Assembly: GCA_018710805.1 (NCBI GenBank)
Contig: DVJG01000216.1
Span: 1-10,934 of the forward strand
Direction: 5' to 3'
DNA from: Candidatus Faecousia faecipullorum
GTDB lineage: Bacteria; Bacillota; Clostridia; Oscillospirales; Oscillospiraceae
Length of the DNA: 10,934 nucleotides
Shown piece by piece: positions 4,956 to 10,934 of this stretch. The position numbers and the translations under genes are program-made. Below the pieces are notes generated by a model. That model made no database searches. It saw nothing but the letters and a program-made list of their open reading frames with translations, and was not told the origin of the DNA. How positions within the stretch are numbered: the stretch's first letter is position 1; the number at the start of each line of letters is the position of its first letter.

Positions 4956-6458
4956 ATGGAAAAACTATGTTACGCCACCCTTGAGAAGCTGGGATATGGG
5001 GGATTCCTCTGCAAGAGCGCACCGGAAAAGGTGCTCCAGTTCGGCGAAGGCAATTTCCTGCGGGCCTTTGCGGAGTACTTTTTTGACGTTGCCAACGAGA
5101 AGGCAGACTGGAACGGCAAATGCGTGCTGGTTAAGCCCACAGTGGGTCACAAGTCCCGGCTGGTTCAGGCCATCAATGACCAGGAAGGGCTGTACACCCT
5201 CTATCTCCGGGGCAGTGAAAACGGGGAAAAGGTGGACAGAAAGCGCATCATTTCCTCGGTCTCCCGGTGCCTGGACCTGAGCGAACAGGCAGGCTTCGAC
5301 GCCCTGATGGAAGTGGCCGAAAGCGATGACCTGGAATTTGTGGTCAGCAACACCACCGAGGCGGGCATCGTCTACGACCCCGGCTGCAACCTGGAAGATG
5401 TGCCTGCCGCCTCCTTCCCCGGAAAGCTGACCCAGGTGCTGTACCGCCGCTATCAGGCGGGAAAACCGGGCCTGGTGATTCTGCCCTGCGAGCTTATCGA
5501 CGACAACGGCAAGGTTTTGCGGTCCTGTGTGGAAAAATACGGCGACCAGTGGGGCCTGGGTCAGGGCTTCCGGGAATACGTAAGGGAAAAGTGCACCTTC
5601 TGCTCCACCCTGGTGGACCGCATTGTCCCCGGCCGGGTCCGGGATGAAAAAATGCTGGCCCAGATGGAGGCGGAAAACGGCTACCGGGACGAGCTCATTG
5701 ACGTAGGCGAAATTTTCGGCGTGTGGAACATCGAAGGTCCGGCGTGGCTGGAAGACAAGCTCCCCTTCAAGGCCGCAGGGCTCAACTGCCCGGTGGTGCC
5801 CGACGTGGTGCCCTACAAAAAGCGCAAGGTCCGCATCCTCAACGGCGCCCACACAGGCTTCACCCTGGGGGCCTATCTGGGAGGCTACGACATTGTAAGG
5901 GACTGCATGTTTGACGACGCCGTCCGGGGCTTCATGAACAAGATGCTCTATGAAGAGGTTATCCCCACCCTGCCCCTTGCCAGGGAGGACCTGGAATCCT
6001 TTGCCTCCGCAGTCCAGGACCGGTTCCGCAACCCCTTCGTGGACCATGAGCTGCTGAGCATCTCCCTGAACTCCACCGCCAAGTGGCGGGCCAGAAATCT
6101 GCCCACCTTCCTGGACTGTGTGAAGCAGAACGGGAAACTGCCCAAGTGCCTGACCATGAGCTTCGCCGCTTACATGGCCTTCTATACCAGCGATGTGCAG
6201 GAGCTGAACGAAAAGGGGCTCCTGTGCCGCCGCCCCAAGGGCAATCCTTACCTCTGCTCCGACGACCGCTGGGTTCTGGAATTCTACTGGGACCACCGCA
6301 GTGACGATGTGGAAGCCCTGGTCCGCGCCGTTATGACGAACGACCGGATGTGGGGCATGGATTTGACCACGGTGCCCGGTTTTGAGGCCGAAACCGTGGA
6401 AAACCTCAGGAAAATCCGCCGGGAGGGTGCCATCGCCGCCTTCGCCGCCTGCCTGTAA
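4956..6458 (+). CDS. uxaB: Tagaturonate reductase (altronate oxidoreductase, UxaB)
   Basis: UxaB uses NADH to reduce D-tagaturonate to D-altronate in the galacturonate pathway. The 500-residue protein belongs to the long-chain mannitol dehydrogenase family; E. coli UxaB has about 483 residues. The N-terminal Rossmann part starts with LQFGEGNFLRAF (27-38), followed by SNTTEAG (131-137) and PCELID (177-182). STLVDRIVPG (217-226) and KVRILNGAHTGFTLG (291-305) mark the catalytic C-terminal part. Lys291, Asn296 and His299 have the same K-x4-N-x2-H spacing as the catalytic residues of mannitol 2-dehydrogenase. AGGAGG (4941-4946) lies nine bases before the start. It is first in uxaB-uxaA-uxaC, with uxaA beginning ten bases after its stop. 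Fructuronate reductase (UxuB) belongs to the same family, but the uxaA neighbour and the family blocks favour UxaB. Confidence 0.95.
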   Translation: MEKLCYATLEKLGYGGFLCKSAPEKVLQFGEGNFLRAFAEYFFDVANEKADWNGKCVLVKPTVGHKSRLVQAINDQEGLYTLYLRGSENGEKVDRKRIISSVSRCLDLSEQAGFDALMEVAESDDLEFVVSNTTEAGIVYDPGCNLEDVPAASFPGKLTQVLYRRYQAGKPGLVILPCELIDDNGKVLRSCVEKYGDQWGLGQGFREYVREKCTFCSTLVDRIVPGRVRDEKMLAQMEAENGYRDELIDVGEIFGVWNIEGPAWLEDKLPFKAAGLNCPVVPDVVPYKKRKVRILNGAHTGFTLGAYLGGYDIVRDCMFDDAVRGFMNKMLYEEVIPTLPLAREDLESFASAVQDRFRNPFVDHELLSISLNSTAKWRARNLPTFLDCVKQNGKLPKCLTMSFAAYMAFYTSDVQELNEKGLLCRRPKGNPYLCSDDRWVLEFYWDHRSDDVEALVRAVMTNDRMWGMDLTTVPGFEAETVENLRKIRREGAIAAFAACL

Positions 6459-6468
6459 GGAGAGAAAC

Positions 6469-7941
6469 ATGCCTGATTTTATCCGCATCCACCCAAATGA
6501 CAATGTGGCCGTGGCCCTCTCGCCCATCCGGGCCGGAACGGTTTTTGAGGGAGTAGCCGCCGCGGCGGACATCCCCCAGGGCCACAAAATGGCCCTGAAG
6601 GCCCTGGAAACCGGGGACCAGGTGGTGAAATACGGCTTTTCCATCGGTCACGCCACGGCCCCCATCGCCCCGGGCCAGTGGGTCCACACCCACAACATGG
6701 CGACGAACCTCTCCGGGGAGCTGGCCTACACCTACACCCCCCAGGTCCGCTTCCCGGCTCCGCTGAGCCCCAGAACCTTCCGGGGCTACCGCCGCAAAGA
6801 CGGCAAAGTGGGCATCCGCAACGAAATCTGGATTATTCCCACGGTGGGCTGCGTCAACGACGTGGCGAAAGCCCTGGTCCGGGAGAACCAGGATTTGGTG
6901 ACAGGCTCCATCGACGGCCTTTACACCTTCCCTCACCCCTTCGGCTGCTCCCAGACCGGCGCCGACCACGCCCAGACCAGAAAGCTTCTGGTGGCCCTGA
7001 CCCGGCATCCCAACGCAGGGGCCGTGCTGGTGCTGAGCCTGGGATGTGAAAACCTGACCCATGAGCAGTTCCTGGCGGAACTTGGGGACTTTGACCCTGA
7101 CCGGGTGAAATTTCTCACCTGCCAGCAGGTGGAAGACGAAACGGAGGCAGGCAGAGAGCTGCTGAAGGCCTGCGCCGCCTATGCCGCCCGGTTCCAAAGA
7201 GAGGACATCCCCGCTTCGGAGCTGGTTGTAGGCATGAAGTGCGGCGGCTCCGACGGCCTTTCCGGCATTACCGCCAACCCCACCGTGGGCCGCTTCTCCG
7301 ATCTGCTGACGGCCCAGGGGGGCTCCACGGTGCTCACCGAGGTGCCGGAGATGTTCGGCGCCGAGGGTTTCCTTATGAACCGCTGCGTCAATGAAGCGGT
7401 GTTCCAGAAAGCCGTGAATATGCTAAACGGCTTTAAAAACTATTTCATCCGCCACGGCGAAGTGGTCTACGACAACCCCAGCCCCGGCAACAAGCAGGGC
7501 GGCATCACCACCCTGGAGGATAAGTCCTGCGGCTGTGTCCAGAAGGGCGGCTCCGCCCCCATTATGGACGTCATCGGCTACGGCGACGCGGTCACCGTGA
7601 AAGGCCTCAATATGCTCTATGGCCCCGGCAACGACCTGGTCTCCGCCACGGCCCTCACCGCCGCAGGCGCCCACCTGATTCTCTTCACCACCGGCCGGGG
7701 CACCCCCTTCGGAGCGCCTGCGCCTACGCTGAAAATCGCCACCAACACGCCCCTTGCCCAAAAGAAGCGGGGCTGGATCGACTTTAACGCAGGGGTGGTG
7801 GCCGACGGCACCAGAACCCTGGAGGAAGCCGCCGGGGACCTTATGGACCTGGTCCTTGCCGTGGCTTCCGGAAAGCAGACCCGGGCTGAGGAAAAGGGCT
7901 TCCGGGAGATATCCATTTTTAAGGACGGCGTTGTGCTTTAA
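6469..7941 (+). CDS. uxaA: Altronate dehydratase (UxaA)
   Basis: UxaA removes water from D-altronate to give KDG, using iron. The 490-residue protein is the full-length type, with an N-terminal SAF domain (about 1-95, containing GHKMALKAL and VHTHNM at 72-77) fused to the catalytic altronase domain. Conserved blocks include GIRNEIWIIPTVGCVND (115-131), HPFGCSQTG (156-164), MKCGGSDGLSGITANPTVGR (256-275) and DKSCGCVQKGG (351-361). Their cysteines are likely metal ligands or catalytic residues. The C-terminal IFKDGVVL is also typical of the family. The ATG at 6469 has AAGGAGAG running from the uxaB stop. A longer open frame from 6382 lies inside uxaB and was not used. No break or missing block was seen. 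Confidence 0.95.
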   Translation: MPDFIRIHPNDNVAVALSPIRAGTVFEGVAAAADIPQGHKMALKALETGDQVVKYGFSIGHATAPIAPGQWVHTHNMATNLSGELAYTYTPQVRFPAPLSPRTFRGYRRKDGKVGIRNEIWIIPTVGCVNDVAKALVRENQDLVTGSIDGLYTFPHPFGCSQTGADHAQTRKLLVALTRHPNAGAVLVLSLGCENLTHEQFLAELGDFDPDRVKFLTCQQVEDETEAGRELLKACAAYAARFQREDIPASELVVGMKCGGSDGLSGITANPTVGRFSDLLTAQGGSTVLTEVPEMFGAEGFLMNRCVNEAVFQKAVNMLNGFKNYFIRHGEVVYDNPSPGNKQGGITTLEDKSCGCVQKGGSAPIMDVIGYGDAVTVKGLNMLYGPGNDLVSATALTAAGAHLILFTTGRGTPFGAPAPTLKIATNTPLAQKKRGWIDFNAGVVADGTRTLEEAAGDLMDLVLAVASGKQTRAEEKGFREISIFKDGVVL

Positions 7942-7967
7942 ACGCCAAAAAATAAGGAGGAAACATG

Positions 7968-9386
7968 ATGAAACCCTTTATGAACGAAGACTTTCTGCTG
8001 GGTACCGAAACGGCCCGCAAGCTCTACCACGACCATGCGGAAAAAATGCCCATCATCGACTACCACTGCCACATTAACCCCATGGAGATCTATGAGGACA
8101 AGCGCTACGACACCATTACGGAGGTCTGGCTGGGCGGCGACCACTATAAGTGGCGGGCCATGCGCTCCTGCGGAGTCCCCGAGCGGTATATCACCGGCGA
8201 CGCCACCCCTGCCGAAAAGTTCCAGAAGTGGGCCGAAACCATCCCCAGCCTCATTGGAAATCCCCTCTACCACTGGACCCATCTGGAATTGCAGCGCTAC
8301 TTCGGCATCACCGAGCCTCTCACCGGCGACAACGCCATGGAAATCTATGAAACCTGCAATCGGATTCTCGCTCAGCCTGATATGTCCGTCCGGGGCATCA
8401 TCCGCAAGTCCGGCGTGAAGCTTATCTGCACCACCGACGACCCTGTGGACGACCTGAAGGCCCATGAGCTCCTGGCTGCCGACCCCACGGCTCCCGCCGT
8501 GGTCCTGCCCGCCTTCCGGCCCGACAAGGCCATGCGGGCTGACAAGCCCACCTTCCCCCAGTACGTCTCCCAGTTGGAGGCCGTGGTGGGCTACGCTATC
8601 AACACCGTGGAGGATATGCGCCGGGCCCTGGCGGACCGCATCGCCTACTTTGCCGACCACGGCTGCCGGGTCTCCGACCACGCCCTGGATTACTGCTTCT
8701 GCGAAGAGGCCACCGAGGAAGAGCTGAACGACATCTTTGCCCGGGCAAAAGCCGGCAAGGGCATCACCTGGGGCGAACAGCTCAAGTACCACACCGCCCT
8801 GCTCATTGCCGTGGGCAAGGAATACAGCCGCCGGGATTGGGTTGTGCAGTTCCACTTCGGCTGCCTGCGGGACAATTCCCGGGTGAACTTCCGGAAGCTC
8901 GGCCCCGACACGGGCTTTGACTCCATGAACGACGCCCCCAACGCCGCCGGCCTGGCCCGGCTCCTGGGCACCCTGGAGGAGCAGAACGCCCTTGGCAAGA
9001 CCATCCTCTATTCCCTGAACCCCTCCGACAACGGCATTGTGGGCTCTATTATGGGCGCCTTCCAGACCGACAGCCCCATCCCCGGCAAAATTCAGCAGGG
9101 CTCCGCCTGGTGGTTCAACGACCACAAGCCCGGCATGGAAGCCCAGATGGTGAGCCTTATGAGCCTGGGGGCCATGGGCAGCTTCAACGGCATGCTGACG
9201 GACTCCCGCTCCTTCCTGAGCTACACCCGTCACGAGTATTTCCGCCGGATTCTCTGCAACCTCTTCGGCAACCTGGTGGAAAACGGCGAGTATCCCGCGG
9301 ATATGGAGCGCCTGGGCAAAATGGTGGAGAACATCAGCTACAATAACACCCTCCATTACTTCCGCTTTGACGAGCTCCTGAAGTAA
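7968..9386 (+). CDS. uxaC: Uronate isomerase (UxaC)
   Basis: UxaC interconverts D-galacturonate and D-tagaturonate, and D-glucuronate and D-fructuronate. The protein has 472 residues from this start, the usual length, and belongs to the amidohydrolase superfamily with a TIM-barrel fold. Key blocks are DYHCHINP (31-38) with the metal-binding H33-x-H35, WLGGDHYKWRAMR (54-66), TTDDP (155-159), QFHFGCLRDNSR (294-305), DTGFDSMND (314-322), WWFNDHKPGMEAQM (381-394) and GMLTDSRSF (408-416) with the conserved Asp412. Two ATGs stand in tandem at 7965 and 7968. AGGAGG (7955-7960) is four bases from the first and seven from the second, so 7968 was preferred; this also gives the common MKPFM start. It is last in the uxaBAC operon, and no clear terminator separates it from the BMP gene. 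Confidence 0.96.
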   Translation: MKPFMNEDFLLGTETARKLYHDHAEKMPIIDYHCHINPMEIYEDKRYDTITEVWLGGDHYKWRAMRSCGVPERYITGDATPAEKFQKWAETIPSLIGNPLYHWTHLELQRYFGITEPLTGDNAMEIYETCNRILAQPDMSVRGIIRKSGVKLICTTDDPVDDLKAHELLAADPTAPAVVLPAFRPDKAMRADKPTFPQYVSQLEAVVGYAINTVEDMRRALADRIAYFADHGCRVSDHALDYCFCEEATEEELNDIFARAKAGKGITWGEQLKYHTALLIAVGKEYSRRDWVVQFHFGCLRDNSRVNFRKLGPDTGFDSMNDAPNAAGLARLLGTLEEQNALGKTILYSLNPSDNGIVGSIMGAFQTDSPIPGKIQQGSAWWFNDHKPGMEAQMVSLMSLGAMGSFNGMLTDSRSFLSYTRHEYFRRILCNLFGNLVENGEYPADMERLGKMVENISYNNTLHYFRFDELLK

Positions 9387-9409
9387 CCGGCAGAAAATAG
9401 GAAAATGGG

Positions 9410-9438
9410 TTGATTTTTTCCGAACTTTGTGCAATAAT
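9410..9438 (+). promoter_or_regulatory. Promoter of the BMP lipoprotein gene
   Basis: TTGATT (9410-9415) and AATAAT (9433-9438) are separated by 17 bp, giving a likely start near 9445 and a leader of about 40 bases. This suggests separate or additional transcription of the lipoprotein gene relative to uxaBAC. Confidence 0.65.
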
Positions 9439-9444
9439 GAAAAC

Positions 9445-9473
9445 GGTATGGAAATACCAAATCAGAAATTTGG
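9445..9473 (+). promoter_or_regulatory. Two overlapping inverted repeats in the BMP gene leader
   Basis: GGTAT (9445-9449) pairs with ATACC (9454-9458) across a GGAA-type loop. CCAAAT (9457-9462) pairs with ATTTGG (9468-9473). The two share CC at 9457-9458, so as RNA hairpins they exclude each other. The second covers the first bases of the ribosome site TGGAGGA (9471-9477). The first, lying on the predicted start site, could instead be a DNA operator. Both stems are short and rich in A/T pairs. Confidence 0.3.
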
Positions 9474-9484
9474 AGGAATGTAAC

Positions 9485-10606
9485 ATGAAAAAGATCCTGG
9501 CACTCCTGCTGGCTCTCGTCATGGTGCTGTCCCTGGCCGCCTGCGGCTCCAGCGGCAGCAGCAAGGCCGAAGGTGCGGACGCCATCCCCGACGAGATGAC
9601 TTCCAAGGACGGAAAGTATGAAATCGCCTTCATCACCGACGTGGGCCAACTGAAGGACAAGTCCTTCAACCAGGGCACCTATGACGGCGTGAAGAGCTAC
9701 GCTTCCGCTGCCGGAAAGACCTACAAGTACTACCAGCCCGCCAACGGCAACGAGGCCACCGACGACGACCGTTACGACGCCATGAAGCTGGCTGCCACCA
9801 ACGGCGCAAAGGTCATTGTCTGCGCCGGCTTTATGCAGGGCGCCGCTCTGGAAAAGGCCGCCAAGGAATTCCCCGATGTGAAGTTCGTCTTTATTGACGG
9901 CTGGGCCATGGGCCTGCCCAACCTGGCCGGCATCGCCTTCCAGGAAGAGCAGTGCGGCTACCTGGCCGGCTACGCAGCCGTTATGGAAGGCTACACCAAG
10001 CTGGGCTTCTCCGGCGGCGGCGGCGGTACCAACCCCGCCTGTGACCGCTATGGCTACGGCTTCGTTCAGGGCGCTGACGCCGCTGCCAAGGCCAAGGGCG
10101 TGAACGTGGAGATGAACTACTCCTGGCTGTACGGCTCCAACTTCTCTGCTTCCAGCGAACTGCAGACCATGGCCGCCGGCTGGTATCAGAACGGCACCGA
10201 GGTCATCTTCGCCTGCGGCGGTTCCATGTTCCAGTCCATCGCCGCTGCTGCCTCCGCTGAGGACGGCAAGGTCATCGGCGTTGACGTTGACCAGTCCTTC
10301 GACTCCCCCACCGTCATCACCTCCGCTATGAAGGGCATCGGCGAGGGCGCTGCTCAGGCCCTGAAGGCCGCTGAGAGCGAAGAGAGCTGGACTGCCTTCA
10401 ACGGCGACGGCACCAACACCGTCATTCTGGGCGCCAAGGACAACGCTGTGGGTCTGCCCACCGCCACCTGGTCCCTGAAGGGCTGGACCACCGAGCAGTA
10501 TGAGGCCATGCTGGCTGACATCGTCTCCGGCAAGGTCGTGGTGGACGGCGCTGACGTCCCCGAACCCGCCAGCACCGACAATGTCACCGTGAACATCATC
10601 AAGTAA
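9485..10606 (+). CDS. BMP-family ABC transporter substrate-binding lipoprotein
   Basis: This 373-residue secreted lipoprotein binds a substrate outside the membrane and delivers it to an ABC importer. The signal peptide runs to the lipobox L17-A-A-C20, followed by a Ser/Gly linker. The BMP/PnrA-like fold follows: YEIAFITDVGQLKDKSFNQG (45-64) with the family's D-K-S-F-N-Q, FPDVKFVFIDG (129-139), GIAFQEEQCGYLAGYAAVM (149-167), YGYGFVQGAD (189-198) and GKVIGVDVDQ (261-270). The best-known family members bind purine nucleosides, but this one sits beside uronate genes, so its ligand is open. A run of five glycines (177-181, GGGGG) occurs where PnrA-type proteins have a short loop. The start has GGAGG eight bases upstream. 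No permease or ATPase gene follows before the terminator, so the partner genes must be elsewhere. Confidence 0.93.
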   Translation: MKKILALLLALVMVLSLAACGSSGSSKAEGADAIPDEMTSKDGKYEIAFITDVGQLKDKSFNQGTYDGVKSYASAAGKTYKYYQPANGNEATDDDRYDAMKLAATNGAKVIVCAGFMQGAALEKAAKEFPDVKFVFIDGWAMGLPNLAGIAFQEEQCGYLAGYAAVMEGYTKLGFSGGGGGTNPACDRYGYGFVQGADAAAKAKGVNVEMNYSWLYGSNFSASSELQTMAAGWYQNGTEVIFACGGSMFQSIAAAASAEDGKVIGVDVDQSFDSPTVITSAMKGIGEGAAQALKAAESEESWTAFNGDGTNTVILGAKDNAVGLPTATWSLKGWTTEQYEAMLADIVSGKVVVDGADVPEPASTDNVTVNIIK

Positions 10607-10627
10607 GTTCATACCTCAAAAATCAGG

Positions 10628-10658
10628 CAGACAGTGCATTTGCACTGTCTGTCTTTTT
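10628..10658 (+). terminator. Rho-independent terminator after the BMP gene
   Basis: A perfect 10-bp stem CAGACAGTGC (10628-10637) with GCACTGTCTG (10642-10651) closes a four-base ATTT loop and is followed by TCTTTTT. It lies 21 bases after the BMP stop, making that gene the end of its transcript. Confidence 0.92.
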
Positions 10659-10724
10659 GCCGCAGGTGCCCGTCACATGGAGACAAAAGACAGACGGGGA
10701 TGGCGGGGGGCCTATTCGGCACTG

Positions 10725-10755
10725 AAAAATCTCCCGCCTCTAAAAGAGGCGGGAG
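10725..10755 (-). terminator. Minus-strand rho-independent terminator
   Basis: CTCCCGCCTCT (10731-10741) pairs perfectly with AGAGGCGGGAG (10745-10755) across three bases. Read on the minus strand the hairpin is followed by ATTTTTC (10730-10724), whereas the plus strand has no T run after it. It should stop transcription entering from the right, from a convergent gene beyond the window or from a small RNA within 10756-10934. Confidence 0.75.
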
Positions 10756-10760
10756 CAGAC

Positions 10761-10933
10761 TGTCGAAAAACCCCTTGCGGGCTTTTCCGACAAACTTTGG
10801 CAGCCTGCTGCGTGCATAATTTGTCCCCCAGTGGGGGACAAATTCCACACTTGCAGTCTGAGATGTGTTTTCTGCCAGGTACACGCCCCGGCAGAAAACG
10901 GATTGGACTCTATTTGCCGCCAATGGCGGCAAA
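10761..10933. repeat. Cluster of four further hairpins at the right edge
   Basis: Four inverted repeats follow one another: 10761-10792 (TGTCG/CGACA outer arms, about 12 pairs with one bulge and one mismatch, loop CTTGC); 10818-10844 (a 27-bp near-perfect palindrome with outer arms AATTTGTCCCCC and its complement); 10867-10899 (10-bp arms GTTTTCTGCC and GGCAGAAAAC around 13 bases); and 10913-10933 (9-bp arms TTTGCCGCC and GGCGGCAAA, loop AAT). No credible coding frame is present. The whole 10660-10934 stretch may be a structured RNA, an intergenic mobile repeat or a long 3' region. The four stems differ from each other, so it is not a simple tandem array. Confidence 0.6.
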
Positions 10934-10934
10934 C

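Noticed and set aside
4790..4957. N-terminal extension of the AraC-family protein
   Set aside because: It would be translated from DNA upstream of the gene's own promoter and has no family similarity.
4965..6644. Long minus-strand open frame (559 codons) opposite uxaB and the start of uxaA
   Set aside because: Same shadow effect; no ribosome site or known domain, and the plus strand carries clear UxaB and UxaA signatures.
7938..9434. Minus-strand open frame (498 codons) opposite uxaC
   Set aside because: Antisense shadow of uxaC with low-complexity composition and no recognisable motif.
9356..10612. Minus-strand open frame (418 codons) opposite the BMP gene
   Set aside because: Antisense shadow; the plus-strand protein has a signal peptide, lipobox and BMP motifs.
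10609..10932. Minus-strand open frame of 107 codons at the right edge
   Set aside because: It begins with TTG, reads through the BMP terminator and the minus-strand terminator, and consists largely of inverted repeats.
1..10934. CRISPR array, tRNA, rRNA, transposase or phage genes
   Set aside because: None was seen: no regularly spaced long repeats, no cloverleaf-like sequence and no recognisable mobile-element protein on either strand.

Overview
This window looks like the chromosome of a GC-rich, low-oxygen-type Bacillota (Clostridia, most like the gut Oscillospiraceae/Ruminococcaceae). The reasons are strong AGGAGG-type ribosome sites, sigma-A promoters with 17-bp spacers, Bacillota-style lipoprotein signal peptides, a BMP-family binding lipoprotein, and strongly GC-biased third codon positions. 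The genus is an inference; no marker gene is present.

The core of the window is a hexuronate catabolic island in which two routes meet at 2-keto-3-deoxy-gluconate (KDG). On the left, kduI-kduD (601-2241, + strand) handles the unsaturated uronates released by polysaccharide lyases: KduI isomerises 5-keto-4-deoxyuronate and the dehydrogenase reduces the product to KDG. On the right, uxaB-uxaA-uxaC (4956-9386, + strand) handles saturated hexuronates: UxaC isomerises galacturonate to tagaturonate, UxaB reduces it to altronate and UxaA dehydrates this to KDG. No KDG kinase, KDPG aldolase, fructuronate branch (uxuA/uxuB) or complete transporter lies in the window.

Between the two halves lies a compact minus-strand operon (4789 down to 2290): an AraC-family regulator with an N-terminal cupin, an inositol-monophosphatase-family phosphatase, a very short pyrophosphatase-like protein and a GNAT acetyltransferase. 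The first three genes are joined by two successive 4-base ATGA stop/start overlaps, and the fourth follows after 18 bases. The araC and uxaB promoters diverge from one 166-bp spacer, so the regulator probably controls the uxa genes and perhaps kduID.

The kduI promoter is near consensus. It is preceded by three same-strand TGCATCA repeats spaced 22 and 11 bp and followed by a 12-bp palindrome in the leader. kduD ends at a strong intrinsic terminator. Downstream of uxaC, a BMP-family lipoprotein (9485-10606) has its own promoter and terminator. Its substrate is unknown, although the family usually binds nucleosides.

The ends are different in character. The left end (1-440) is less GC-rich and carries a very small, possibly truncated lipoprotein gene on the minus strand. 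The right end (10660-10934) has no credible gene but packs five successive hairpins, one of which looks like a minus-strand terminator. It may be a structured RNA, an intergenic repeat element or the 3' region of a convergent gene beyond the window.
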